The position numbers were made by a program, and so were the translations under genes. From assembly GCA_023421505.1 (NCBI GenBank), contig JAEZTJ010000102.1:22589-86588 (forward strand): 64,000 nucleotides of DNA, in the 5' to 3' direction. Below the pieces are notes generated by a model, which did no database searches, had not been told where the DNA came from, and saw only the letters and a list, made by a program, of their open reading frames with translations. This DNA comes from Bacillota bacterium. GTDB taxonomy: Bacteria; Bacillota; Clostridia; Lachnospirales; Lachnospiraceae. Positions 8,431-17,324 of the stretch are shown here, piece by piece; position 1 is the stretch's first letter; each line of letters begins with the position of its first letter.

Positions 8431-9447
8431 TTATGATGCAACATATAGAACTGATGCAGCCGTAAGACCGGAGCCGACACTACAAAAAACCAGCAAATCC
8501 TCCGGAGCAATTTCACCTGCTGTTACAGCATGATAATATGCTAATAACGGACTGCTTGTACCGGTGTATGCGTAACGGTCTCCCACGTACTTAAAATGAT
8601 CCGAAGGATAATCAAGAGAATCTGCAACTTTCTTTATTGCTGCTTCTGAAAACTGAGAGAAAAAGACCATTTTGGCTTCCTTCATCCTATAATTGTTATC
8701 CTCAAGAATTTGCCTTATCATCTCTGAGCAACGTCCTTCCGGCTCCTCCGTATCAAAGGGCTGCCATTTCCAACGCTTTTTCTCATGTGGAATTGCAGGG
8801 TCATACATTTTTGACATACCGCATTCCGGCATTAAAACATAATCCCGAAGATTTGTCTTTGTGGAATATAAAGAATCAATAAAACCAATCTGCTTCTTAG
8901 TATCTACCGCTTCTAAAATAACCGCTACCGCTGCATCGCCAATACATCCATATGTAATTGGATCTGTCTCAAGTCCAAAATGATGTATCATAGTAGCTCC
9001 CACGACAAGTAATTTATTAAGCCTTTTATTTGATTTCATTAAAGCCTGAACCTGATCTAAAGCCACTACCATGCCGACACAATTCGCATTCATATCATAT
9101 ACGGTATGCGCATTACTAGCTTCCAAATAATCCCTAAGAATAATTGCATTCGTTGGTGAGGTATACTCAGGTGTATCTGTGCTAAATACAATACCGTCCA
9201 GTTCACTAACCTGTATCCCGGCCATCTCAATCGCCGACTTGCTTGCTCCAATCGCCATAGTTATGACATTCTCTTTTGTTATATCGGCCAGATATCTTTC
9301 TTTCCTTCCAAGATGATGAAGTAAATGTGATACTTTTTCGCCTAATGATTGATCGTATTCCGAAAAATGATCGACAATTGCTTCATTATCCACCTTATTT
9401 GTCGGGTGATAAGCTCCAACCGCTTTAATGATAACTCCTCTGCTCAT
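8431..9447 (-). CDS. 3-oxoacyl-ACP synthase III (FabH)-like protein
   Basis: 338 aa, the usual length for the KAS III family. The nucleophile Cys is present at residue 123 (NANCVGMVVAL). Canonical FabH also uses His and Asn in HQAN and GNTS. Here the matching segments read SQFS (near residue 263) and TGTS (near residue 290), so both appear replaced. The enzyme may therefore not decarboxylate malonyl-ACP like housekeeping FabH. It could be a transacylase-like or specialised ketosynthase. No fatty-acid or polyketide genes are nearby. ATG follows GAAGGAGG. Confidence 0.8.
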   Translation of the reverse strand: MSRGVIIKAVGAYHPTNKVDNEAIVDHFSEYDQSLGEKVSHLLHHLGRKERYLADITKENVITMAIGASKSAIEMAGIQVSELDGIVFSTDTPEYTSPTNAIILRDYLEASNAHTVYDMNANCVGMVVALDQVQALMKSNKRLNKLLVVGATMIHHFGLETDPITYGCIGDAAVAVILEAVDTKKQIGFIDSLYSTKTNLRDYVLMPECGMSKMYDPAIPHEKKRWKWQPFDTEEPEGRCSEMIRQILEDNNYRMKEAKMVFFSQFSEAAIKKVADSLDYPSDHFKYVGDRYAYTGTSSPLLAYYHAVTAGEIAPEDLLVFCSVGSGLTAASVLYVAS

Positions 9448-9456
9448 CTAAATCCT

Positions 9457-9474
9457 CCTTCGCAATTACCTATG
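9457..9474. repeat. Possible relic end of the dispersed GGTAATTGCGAA repeat
   Basis: The sequence TTCGCAATTACCTATG just upstream of the FabH-like start equals the terminal part of the dispersed repeat (compare 43001-43014). Only one end is present. It abuts that gene's GGAGG site. Confidence 0.3.
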
Positions 9475-9498
9475 TAATCCTAACTTGTTATATTGTAA

Positions 9499-11007
9499 CT
9501 ATTTATCACTGCTTGTCATCTCAGTAAGATTCTTTATTAGATTATCTAACTCATATAAATTTTTGGATATATTCTGAAGTGTCAGGTTTTGCGCGTCCGC
9601 ACCTGTAACAATGTTATTCAGCGCATTCGATATATTACCGGTAGAATCGGTAATCTCCTTTGTCTGACTGACTACGATAACACTGTTTTTATTTAAATCA
9701 GTTATTTTTTGATAGACATTATTCATATTACTAATCACTTTTGAGTTAAAACTGGATATCTGCTGGAATGCCTCTATTGTATTTTGATTAAAGGTCCTGT
9801 TTCGGTTCATTACTTCCTGACCTGCATTAATTTTAAGGGAAATCTCATTCGTTTTATTAAGCAGGGAACCTAATATATTACCGATCATACCGACACTACT
9901 GGCACTGCTTTCTGCTAACTTCCGTATTTCCTCAGCAACGACTGAAAAGCCTTTACCATGTTCCCCTGCTCTCGCTGCCTCAATATTAGCATTTAATGAT
10001 AGTAGATTAGTCTGTGTGGCAATTCCGTTAATACTACTTAGAATTTCATCAATGCTTTTATTTTGTTTATTAAATTCCTCCATAAGCTCAGCAGTCTCAT
10101 TAATGATACTCATAAGGCGTTCGGATTGCTCCATCATTTGCCTTAATATGCTGCTTCCGTCATCAATAATTTTGGTATTATCTACAACGAGGCTTTGTAA
10201 TTCATTGGTATCCTGAGTAATCGTTTCAATATGTCTTGAATTCTGACCGATATAATCTTGAATTGATTCGGTAATTGTAAATTGTTCTTCTGCACTGGAT
10301 GCAACCTCATTAAAGGAGGAACTCATCTCCTCCGAAGCACTGGCTGCTTCATCCATATCCTGTGTAACCTGATCAGAAAACTCTTTCAGAAAATGAATCG
10401 AAGCAGTAATTTGATCAAATATCTTTTGTAAAGCATTTTTGTTTTCACGAACTTCTTCATACTGCTTTTGTGTTGTCTTCTGTAATTTTGTAATTAAAAG
10501 AACAAGCTCACATAGTATTACACAGCTTAACAGCATATAAAAGAGAATGATCAGCATACCCTGACGATTGGCGTAACCGACGTACATACTTTCGCCATAT
10601 ACTTCATAGAATATATACATCATAATAAAATTAGCTATATAGGTTAGAATAATTAAGGGAACATTCAAAAATATACTAATGAAAATCAGATTAAAAAATA
10701 GAAGGAAAACACTATTCAAGCTATGATGTACGTAGGTAATCGCTATTGCGTGTATAATCAAGCCAACAAATGCTATGTATTTCATCCAAGGTATGAATAA
10801 TTTGGTTATTGTTGTAATCGTAAAAAGTAAGGCAACAAATAATCCAAGTGTTGATAAAACGATAATTACTTTCATCGGTGATCCGCCAAAGTAATTGCAT
10901 ATCACCCCCAAAATAAGTGAAACCCATAATAATCTGGTTGCAATTACATTCTGCTGCATTTCAATTTTATACTTTTCCTCATTCCCACTCTTCGCCTTTA
11001 GTTCCAT
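9499..11007 (-). CDS. Methyl-accepting chemotaxis protein with multi-span membrane sensor
   Basis: 502 aa. The first about 175 residues hold roughly six hydrophobic segments with short loops, so there is no large extracellular ligand domain and no obvious HAMP. The rest is the cytoplasmic coiled-coil signalling domain, with the hairpin tip recognisable at GIATQTNLLSLNANIEAARAGEHGKGFSVVA (written in two parts: GIATQTNLLSLNANIEAARA, then GEHGKGFSVVAEEIRKLAES). It should signal to CheA-CheW. The membrane part may sense membrane-related or hydrophobic cues. ATG at 11007 follows AAGGAAGGGG. Single-gene unit. Confidence 0.9.
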   Translation of the reverse strand: MELKAKSGNEEKYKIEMQQNVIATRLLWVSLILGVICNYFGGSPMKVIIVLSTLGLFVALLFTITTITKLFIPWMKYIAFVGLIIHAIAITYVHHSLNSVFLLFFNLIFISIFLNVPLIILTYIANFIMMYIFYEVYGESMYVGYANRQGMLIILFYMLLSCVILCELVLLITKLQKTTQKQYEEVRENKNALQKIFDQITASIHFLKEFSDQVTQDMDEAASASEEMSSSFNEVASSAEEQFTITESIQDYIGQNSRHIETITQDTNELQSLVVDNTKIIDDGSSILRQMMEQSERLMSIINETAELMEEFNKQNKSIDEILSSINGIATQTNLLSLNANIEAARAGEHGKGFSVVAEEIRKLAESSASSVGMIGNILGSLLNKTNEISLKINAGQEVMNRNRTFNQNTIEAFQQISSFNSKVISNMNNVYQKITDLNKNSVIVVSQTKEITDSTGNISNALNNIVTGADAQNLTLQNISKNLYELDNLIKNLTEMTSSDK

Positions 11008-11314
11008 ATTTAACCCCTTCCTTAGTAAATATGCCTGCTTATTAATTTTGTTTATCTATTAGCAAATTGTAAATATTATTTCTATATATTACCATCCAAT
11101 GTATCTATTTGTCAATAATAAATGTATTATTTTACATATTTTTGTATAATTATATCGATTCGTACTAAATTATGTAAACATGCACACAAATGAGAAAAAT
11201 AGTACGAATAAAATCCTTTGTTACCAGTTTATTTAATAAAAATAAGCGTAAATGCTAAATCATTCTCTCTGATCTAGTATTTACACTTATTAGAAAATGC
11301 GTTCTTATCGGAAA
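11008..11314. other. Intergenic region without a gene
   Basis: AT-rich promoter region of the MCP gene plus the terminator of the nitroreductase gene (11241-11291). No open frame or strong consensus promoter was found. Confidence 0.5.
11241..11291 (-). terminator. Terminator-like hairpin after nitroreductase
   Basis: Arms AATAAGCGTAAATGCTA (11241-11257) and TAGTATTTACACTTATT (11275-11291) pair over 17 positions with two G-U or mismatch positions. Confidence 0.6.
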
Positions 11315-11833
11315 TCAAAAATCCTCATAGGATACGGTATGTTCTATTGGAAAACGTGTTTCATCGTGCCTGTCAGGAGATTTTGCCTCGCCAGCTTCAT
11401 ATCCAATAGCAAGAATATTTACAGGCTCAATATGTTCCGGTATATTGAATTCTTTCCTTAAAATCTCTACATTAAAATAACATATCCAGACAGAACCAAG
11501 TCCCAAATCGGTTGCAGCAAGCATCATATGATCAGTAATAATACTTGCATCTATATCAGTAGTCTTTTTTTGATCGATTGGTCTCATCCATACACTATTC
11601 TTATCTGTACAAACAATAATGACTAACGGAGCGCGAAAGGTTCTTGCCGCTTTATTCACCTTCTGTAAGCCTTCATTTTCCGTTATTACCAATAATCTCT
11701 GAGGCTGCGCATTAACTGCTGTAGGCGCGATGCGTCCTGCTTCTAAGATAATATCAAGCTTTTCCTTCTCAACCTTTTTATCCTCATATTTTCTGCAGGA
11801 ATATCTCTTCTTCGCCAGTTCAAGAAAACTCAT
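11315..11833 (-). CDS. Nitroreductase family protein
   Basis: 172 aa. The N-terminus LAKKRYSCRKYEDKKVEKEKLD and the FMN-binding APTAVNAQPQRLLVI segment are characteristic, as is the later LAATDLGLGSVWICYF. It is a short nitroreductase, an FMN-dependent NAD(P)H oxidoreductase acting on nitro compounds, quinones or flavins. It lacks ferredoxin Cys motifs. ATG at 11833 follows GGAGG. The upstream bases GGCAGAATGGAGGATT are nearly identical to those before gatB. Confidence 0.88.
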   Translation of the reverse strand: MSFLELAKKRYSCRKYEDKKVEKEKLDIILEAGRIAPTAVNAQPQRLLVITENEGLQKVNKAARTFRAPLVIIVCTDKNSVWMRPIDQKKTTDIDASIITDHMMLAATDLGLGSVWICYFNVEILRKEFNIPEHIEPVNILAIGYEAGEAKSPDRHDETRFPIEHTVSYEDF

Positions 11834-11888
11834 AATCCTCCATTCTGCCGCTCACCGGCATATATATTAATTAGTTTGCTCCGTTATG

Positions 11889-11916
11889 TTGACAAAGCAA
11901 TTACCTATGCTATAAT
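11889..11916 (+). promoter_or_regulatory. Sigma-A-type promoter of the yqeY-like gene
   Basis: TTGACA (11889-11894) and TATAAT (11911-11916) with a 16-base spacer; both hexamers match the consensus exactly. The start codon of the yqeY-like gene is 75 bases downstream of the -10. Confidence 0.75.
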
Positions 11917-11991
11917 TTTATCATTCGATATTCAATTTGCAAGAAATAAATTTATATTACTATATTAACATGCTAATTGGAGGAATTAATT

Positions 11992-12429
11992 ATGCAGATG
12001 GAACAATTACAAAAAGATATGATAGCTGCTATGAAGGCAAGGGATAAAGCACGTAAGGATGCTATTTCTTCTTTGGTATCCGCGGTGAAAAAGCTTGCAA
12101 TAGATGAGGGTTGCCGTGAGAATATTCCTGAAGAATTGGTGGACAGGGCTATCTTAAAAGAATTGAAGCTCGTAAAGGAACAGCTCGATACCTGTCCGGT
12201 GGAAAGAGTGGAATTAAAAGCAAGTTATCAAGTGACTTATGATGTCATAAAGGAATATGCTCCCGCCATGATGTCAGAAGAAGAAATTAAGACTTTTATT
12301 CTAAATAATTTTGCTGATGCTGTGTCAACGAAGAATAAAGGTATGATAATGAAAGGTGTTATGGCGCAGTTAAAGGGTAAAGCAGATGGTTCATTGATTA
12401 ATCAGGTTGTTGGCGATTTATGCAAATAA
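11992..12429 (+). CDS. yqeY: GatB/YqeY domain-containing protein
   Basis: 145 aa. It starts at the ATG at 11992, 8 bases after GGAGG; an upstream in-frame TTG overlaps that site and was rejected. It matches YqeY: an N-terminal KDMIAAMKARDKARKDAISSLVSA helix (residues about 7-30), a helical middle, and the C-terminal GatB-tail-like domain (NKGMIMKGVMAQLKGKADGSLINQVV). YqeY proteins resemble the tRNA-binding tail of GatB, but their role is not settled. The AraC regulator starts 10 bases after the stop, so the two share a transcript. Confidence 0.85.
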   Translation: MQMEQLQKDMIAAMKARDKARKDAISSLVSAVKKLAIDEGCRENIPEELVDRAILKELKLVKEQLDTCPVERVELKASYQVTYDVIKEYAPAMMSEEEIKTFILNNFADAVSTKNKGMIMKGVMAQLKGKADGSLINQVVGDLCK

Positions 12430-12439
12430 GGACGCTTCT

Positions 12440-13672
12440 ATGGAGTTTATCAATATATTAAAAAATAATCTTCAAACTTATTCTTACGCAACGAATATAA
12501 CTTTGACAATGCTTGATAAGGATGGCAATCAAACAGGACAGTTTGGTCAGCCTTTCTCGTATTGTTCCCTTTTTCATGAGGCGACCGGAAAGTATTGCCC
12601 CTGCAATAAGACTCATCAGGACGCCAGCTTAATGTCACTAAATCTAGGCGATTCTTATATCTATATGTGTCCTGGCGGTCTCATTCATTTTACGGTTCCT
12701 ATCGTCAAGGAAAAATCCTATCAGGGCAGTGTTGTGGCAGGACCTATCGTACTAGATTATCCTGATATGACGCTTGTTGACGGGATCATTCAAAAATATA
12801 ATATCAGTCTTGATTATCGAAGAAAGCTTTATACTGCTTTGACGGCAGTTCCTCTAGTTGAACCCTTCCAGGCCAGACATCTAAGCAAATTACTGTTTTT
12901 ACTTGTGACTAATCTGATTACAGGTGAAGCAGAGAGAAGGAAGGAAATGAGTGATAAAGCCTTACAGCAGGCAAAGATTGGAGAATATATTCAGATTACG
13001 AAAGAGGAAAAAACCTCTACCCCTTCTCAATATGCTATGGAAAAGACATTAATAAGCGATGTCCTATCCGGTAATTTTACCGGAGCAAAAGCCCTGCTCA
13101 ATGAAATGCTCGGACAGATTTATTTTACCTCCGGCAATAACATTGACATCATTAAAGTCCGTACCATCGAATTAGTTGCTTTACTATCCCGCGCAACCTA
13201 TGAAGCAGGCTCAAGTGACAGCTCCGTTTACCATATGACTGAGAAATTTATGCAAGAGTTAACCGAGGTTAAAAACTTAACGGATCTATCCTATGTACTG
13301 ATGGAAACCTTGGATCAGTTCACCAATATGGCTTTCAGTCATACAACGAATAATAATCTTTCCGTCATTAAGAAAAGTATTGCTTACATGAATGATCATT
13401 ATAATCAAAACCTCACACTTGATATGGTAGCGGAACATGTTGGTTTAAATGCAGCTTATTTTTCAACCTTGTTTAAGAAAGAGATGGGGGTCAATTTTTC
13501 AAGCTATTTAATTAATCTTAAGATTGATCACGCAAAGCTTTTACTCAAGAATTCCAATTTATCTTTAATCAATATTGCAATAGAGCTGGGCTTTGATAAC
13601 CAAAGCTATTTTTCCAATGTATTTAAGAAGGCTACCGGTATGACACCAAAGCAATATCGACAGTCTCTATAA
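12440..13672 (+). CDS. PocR-domain AraC-family transcriptional regulator
   Basis: 410 aa from the ATG at 12440 with AAGGA 7 bases upstream; the longer frame would overlap yqeY. Residues about 1-165 form a PocR-type sensory domain: YCSLFHEATGKYCPCNKTH, then YMCPGGLIHFTVPI, with several Cys. The C-terminal 100 residues are two AraC helix-turn-helices (LDMVAEHVGLNAAYFSTLFKKE, IAIELGFDNQSYFSNVFKK). PocR domains are thought to bind small metabolites. In this context, near cobW and mtaBC, it is a good candidate activator for the methanol genes (inference). Confidence 0.88.
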   Translation: MEFINILKNNLQTYSYATNITLTMLDKDGNQTGQFGQPFSYCSLFHEATGKYCPCNKTHQDASLMSLNLGDSYIYMCPGGLIHFTVPIVKEKSYQGSVVAGPIVLDYPDMTLVDGIIQKYNISLDYRRKLYTALTAVPLVEPFQARHLSKLLFLLVTNLITGEAERRKEMSDKALQQAKIGEYIQITKEEKTSTPSQYAMEKTLISDVLSGNFTGAKALLNEMLGQIYFTSGNNIDIIKVRTIELVALLSRATYEAGSSDSSVYHMTEKFMQELTEVKNLTDLSYVLMETLDQFTNMAFSHTTNNNLSVIKKSIAYMNDHYNQNLTLDMVAEHVGLNAAYFSTLFKKEMGVNFSSYLINLKIDHAKLLLKNSNLSLINIAIELGFDNQSYFSNVFKKATGMTPKQYRQSL

Positions 13673-13676
13673 AAAG

Positions 13677-13706
13677 GCAGCTGCAATAATACTCTATTGC
13701 AGCTGT
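13677..13706. terminator. Terminator between convergent AraC and cobW genes
   Basis: GCAGCTGCAAT (13677-13687) pairs with ATTGCAGCTGT (from about 13695) around an 8-base loop. It separates two genes that converge within 40 bases. Confidence 0.65.
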
Positions 13707-13710
13707 AGGT

Positions 13711-14646
13711 TTACTTTGAAGAAAAGAGCTTATCTAGCTTCTCTTTCTCAAGCTTTCTTCCAATCAGACATACCTTAGACTGTTCTGACTTAAGCTTCTC
13801 TCCTGTGATAGGTTTAATAATTGTCTCACCCGGTAAATAATCTATGGTATAGCTGCCTTTTTCTAAATCGTAGCAAATACCCTTTACTCTGTGTATTTCC
13901 CCATATATACCATTTTCTATCTCCTTTAAGAAGCTCCTCATACTATCTATATTAAAATCTTCCGCCTTCACAATCTCATACCTATCAAAATCATTTTGAT
14001 ACCTTTGTCTAAATGTAATTTTATGCTTAATCACTGCGTCAGCGGGTCTGTCACTCATATACTCTATCAATTGCTCTGGCATAATGTTCTCCCATACCTC
14101 ATCAATTACGATACAGTCTGGCTGTATTTTATTAATTTCGTTTTTAACCTGCGAAAGCTTTTCCTTTGTCATTTGCTCTGCCTTACTTAAGAAAATAACC
14201 TGGCTGGCCCTAAGCTGATCCTCAAAAAATTCCTTTGAGATCATTGTACGAACATAATAATTCTTTGCATCTACAATTGTTAGGATATGGTCTATTTCAC
14301 AAATTTCCTCTATCTCCTGCGTAATCAGGATTTTTTTTATTTCCGATAATTTTGCGATGCCTGTTGGTTCAACGATAATCCGATCAGGTTGAAATTCCTT
14401 GATAATCTCATCGATACCCTTTGATAAATCCATAGAGCTGGAACAACAAATACAGCCTGCCTGGATTGGTTTTACTATAAGCCCCTCTCTGCCTAGGGTA
14501 TCTTCATCTATATTAATCCTTCCGAATTCATTTTCCAGAATAACAACCTTTTCTTCGAGATATATTTCCTTCATGAGTTTTTTAATAAAGGTGGTCTTTC
14601 CGGCTCCCAAAAAACCGGAAATGATATCTATCTTTGTCCTTCTCAT
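13711..14646 (-). CDS. CobW-type G3E GTPase
   Basis: 311 aa from the ATG at 14646 with GGAGG 5 bases upstream. Walker A is GFLGAGKTT, followed by the metal-binding GCICC motif, then EPTGIAK, SKAEQM (NKxD-like) and the C-terminal CobW domain. G3E GTPases deliver metals (Zn, Co, Ni) to enzymes. The family includes CobW (cobalamin synthesis) and a paralogue seen beside corrinoid methyltransferases. The adjacent mtaCB genes suggest a role in corrinoid or zinc loading of MtaB/MtaC (inference; MtaB is a zinc enzyme). A terminator separates it from mtaB. Confidence 0.88.
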   Translation of the reverse strand: MRRTKIDIISGFLGAGKTTFIKKLMKEIYLEEKVVILENEFGRINIDEDTLGREGLIVKPIQAGCICCSSSMDLSKGIDEIIKEFQPDRIIVEPTGIAKLSEIKKILITQEIEEICEIDHILTIVDAKNYYVRTMISKEFFEDQLRASQVIFLSKAEQMTKEKLSQVKNEINKIQPDCIVIDEVWENIMPEQLIEYMSDRPADAVIKHKITFRQRYQNDFDRYEIVKAEDFNIDSMRSFLKEIENGIYGEIHRVKGICYDLEKGSYTIDYLPGETIIKPITGEKLKSEQSKVCLIGRKLEKEKLDKLFSSK

Positions 14647-14706
14647 TGATACCTCCATAAAGTTTTTAACTTATCTTTTTTTGCAATAAATACTCGTTTG
14701 TTTATT

Positions 14707-14756
14707 AACAAAAAGGAATCCCATATTATTCAATTAATTGGGATTCCTCTTTGTTA
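14707..14756 (-). terminator. Terminator-like hairpin after mtaB
   Basis: AACAAAAAGGAATCCCA pairs with TTGGGATTCCTCTTTGTTA; long arms with one small interruption, between the mtaB stop and the cobW start. Confidence 0.65.
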
Positions 14757-14821
14757 TCTAAATTAAGGGGAGTTAAATTACCTAAAATTAGGTTTGAAGC
14801 ATGTTATGATATACTAAATAG

Positions 14822-16198
14822 TTAGATACCGTATTCAGCAGGATTATATTTTGATGAATCTACTTCTTTCTTCATCTCTGCGATGAAAGCTTCTTCATCC
14901 TCCGGAATTTCTTCTATCTGGGACTCTAATATATCAAGCCAGTTAATTTCTCTTTCCTCTAATTTAAGCTCTTTATTCTTTATTGCTCTTTGTAATATTT
15001 CAATTGTCTTTCTTGCGGTATTTAAAGTTCTGCTGAAAGGATCCTGCGTCTTAATGATTTCATTACTAATCTCAAATACAATTTCCGGCTTTAACACATA
15101 AGCCTGAGGATCTAAATAGCAGTCTGATTCAACCAGGAAGTCTCTCATTAATTTAGCATGTCCCTTTGCTGCTGCGGTATTCATTAAACGACAGTCATAT
15201 ATTAACTGCTCTGTGGATACTACAGGTGCAAAGCCGCTTAAAAGCTTAACCTGCTGTACTGATTCATTACTCCATAAATCAGCTACTGCAGCAGAGATAT
15301 TACCAATCGGGCTAAAATGCGCACAGGCTGCACTCTTACCTTCGAGCGTAATTGGTGTTCCGGTAATAGCTTTTAGGTATACATTCTCATAAGCACAGTC
15401 CTTACCAGGGCCAACTGCGCCGTTTTCAATTGCAACCAGCGCTCTGGGAGCTGTGATTGCTCTCATAACGGATGCATATACCTTCGGAATAAAGCCCTGC
15501 TCCGCAAGAACCATGGAAGTATTGGCAAAACCACAGGCGGAATCACCACCAGAGATCACACCGTATTTATTTGCTATATCAGTAATGTTTGACCAAAGCC
15601 ACTTCATATCTCTGGAGGCAAGACAACCTAACGCAAAGATAGAGGTTCTTAAGTCTGCGTTTACGATAGCTTCGTCATTAATTTCCTTGCCGCCGGTAGA
15701 TTCGATTGCTAGGATATCCGCTCCGTCTTTTGCTGTTCCTTCGAAGGTTTTAACCATTGCATCCCAGTACTTACCACTTCTCATGATAGGAGGGCGGCTC
15801 ATCTCTCGAAGGTCGTTCGGCGTCATTCTCATGGCACTTTTTAAACCATATTTTGCTTCATACTCGAACATTGTATCACGAAGTAGTTTATGAATTTCGA
15901 TACCCCATTCCGGATGCTCAGTCATATCCGGTAAGGTTTCAAACTCAATTACAAGACCCGGTGCATGTAATTCATGTGCCTTCTTAAGGACACCATTGAT
16001 TATTTCTTTATATATTCTTAAGACCTCTGGCATGGTGTCCTTATTGATATTCATCGGAGGTAAGGTAAAGTTTACCTCAGGATAGATTAATCCTCCACCA
16101 ATACTTAATCCATTTTTTGTTATAACGGGATTTGGACAGGAACCATAGATAAAATCATCTAAATTATTATAGGCTAATTTTGTAAAGCTTTTGCTCAT
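14822..16198 (-). CDS. mtaB: Methanol:corrinoid methyltransferase MtaB
   Basis: 458 aa, close to archaeal MtaB (about 460). It transfers the methyl group of methanol to the Co(I) corrinoid on MtaC. The zinc ligands known for the Methanosarcina enzyme (Glu164, Cys220, Cys269) have matches here: Glu166 (AIESTGG), Cys222 (SACGFANT) and Cys268 (GKDCAYE). The protein is encoded 13 bases downstream of the corrinoid protein mtaC, the usual pair. No mtaA-like methyltransferase II or corrinoid-reactivating ATPase is visible in the window, so the acceptor (probably tetrahydrofolate in a bacterium) and RamA-like activation must come from elsewhere. Start ATG follows GGGGG. Confidence 0.93.
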   Translation of the reverse strand: MSKSFTKLAYNNLDDFIYGSCPNPVITKNGLSIGGGLIYPEVNFTLPPMNINKDTMPEVLRIYKEIINGVLKKAHELHAPGLVIEFETLPDMTEHPEWGIEIHKLLRDTMFEYEAKYGLKSAMRMTPNDLREMSRPPIMRSGKYWDAMVKTFEGTAKDGADILAIESTGGKEINDEAIVNADLRTSIFALGCLASRDMKWLWSNITDIANKYGVISGGDSACGFANTSMVLAEQGFIPKVYASVMRAITAPRALVAIENGAVGPGKDCAYENVYLKAITGTPITLEGKSAACAHFSPIGNISAAVADLWSNESVQQVKLLSGFAPVVSTEQLIYDCRLMNTAAAKGHAKLMRDFLVESDCYLDPQAYVLKPEIVFEISNEIIKTQDPFSRTLNTARKTIEILQRAIKNKELKLEEREINWLDILESQIEEIPEDEEAFIAEMKKEVDSSKYNPAEYGI

Positions 16199-16210
16199 GA
16201 TTTATTCCCC

Positions 16211-16855
16211 CTACTTGTTTAACTTTGATTCTAAGAATGCCTTTGCTGCTTCTGCTGCTTCACTTGCATTAGGTGTATAGCAATCTGCACCAATAGAATC
16301 TGCGAAAGCCTGATTTACCGGTGCTCCGCCGACCATAATGTAGTATTTATCCTTCACACCTGCTTTTTCAAATTCTTTGATTACATCACCGATTGCAGGC
16401 ATAGTTGTAGTTAAAAGGGCTGAAATACATACAATATCTGCTCCAACCTCTTCTGCCTTCTCAACAAAGGCGATATCAGGAACATCAATACCCAAATCAT
16501 AAACGGTTGCTCCCATACCCTTCATCATCATGGCGACCAAATTCTTACCAATATCATGTAAGTCACCTTTTACTGTACCAATGACAATCTTACCAATCGG
16601 TTTTACACCGGTTGCTGTAAGTAAAGGTTCAAGAATAGCAAGTCCTGCTGACATAGCTCTCGCTGCAACTAACATCTCAGGTACATATATCTTATTCTGT
16701 TTAAAATTCTCACCAACAATTCCCATGGCATCAATAAGACCTTCATTTAATATCTTCTCAATTGAAATGCCTTCCTCAACACCTTGATTAACTAATTCCT
16801 TAACCTGTTTTGCTTTACCCTTTTGTACCGCTAATGATAATTCTTCGAAATCCAT
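16211..16855 (-). CDS. mtaC: Methanol corrinoid protein MtaC
   Basis: 214 aa. An N-terminal four-helix cap (to about residue 88) precedes a Rossmann-like B12 domain with the base-off ligand motif GDLHDIG (His100), then SALLTTTM and GGAPV. This is the layout of MtaC/MtbC/MttC corrinoid proteins; the mtaB partner next door points to methanol. It carries the methyl-cobamide between MtaB and the second methyltransferase. ATG follows GGAGG. A long leader upstream contains an inverted repeat (see 16948-16995). Confidence 0.92.
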   Translation of the reverse strand: MDFEELSLAVQKGKAKQVKELVNQGVEEGISIEKILNEGLIDAMGIVGENFKQNKIYVPEMLVAARAMSAGLAILEPLLTATGVKPIGKIVIGTVKGDLHDIGKNLVAMMMKGMGATVYDLGIDVPDIAFVEKAEEVGADIVCISALLTTTMPAIGDVIKEFEKAGVKDKYYIMVGGAPVNQAFADSIGADCYTPNASEAAEAAKAFLESKLNK

Positions 16856-17324
16856 AAGTTACCTCCAATTTCCAATCAGTTATATTATTATAATGAACTA
16901 GTAATTTTAGCCGAACGATGTAAGTGAGCATCTGTCCAAGACTTTCTATTCTCACGTAAGGTTTTAGCTTGTACGGTGTTAATTGACGTGAGAATTATTT
17001 GTTGTTTATTATGTGATAAGTATAACTATTTCCGACTTGGAAGTATTTCATTCTATTTATATTTTTTATAATATATTTGTTACTTAGCTCTAATATAAAC
17101 CTATAATCTGTGATAATTTCATTATAGCTTATCCAAATCCAAATAAATTAATATGTTTTATTCATATCTTTAGATTCTGTCTCTCAAAGAATTTTAAAAT
17201 ATTTTTTATGACATATTGCATCAAAATATCTTATAAAATGAACATTTTCTATTTTGTAGAATAATATATATTAGGATATTACATTAGTAGTGTCCAGATT
17301 AATTCATTAAAAGGAGACTTAACT
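16856..17324. promoter_or_regulatory. Divergent control region of mtaCB and the Cys-rich gene
   Basis: 469 bases without a gene. It contains the inverted repeat ATTCTCACGT (16948-16957) / ACGTGAGAAT (16986-16995), separated by 28 bases. Upstream of mtaC the minus strand has TATAAT (at about 16890) with a poor -35 (TTCGGC, 17-base spacer), which suggests an activator-dependent promoter. The half closer to 17324 is very AT-rich. I see no cobalamin riboswitch sequence. Confidence 0.5.

Noticed and set aside
11895..11910. GCAATTACCTATG in the yqeY promoter spacer as a repeat copy
   Set aside because: Only 13 bases match the repeat end, and no second end is present; probably chance.
16856..17324. 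Cobalamin riboswitch before mtaC
   Set aside because: No B12-box-like or conserved riboswitch sequence was seen; only an inverted repeat.
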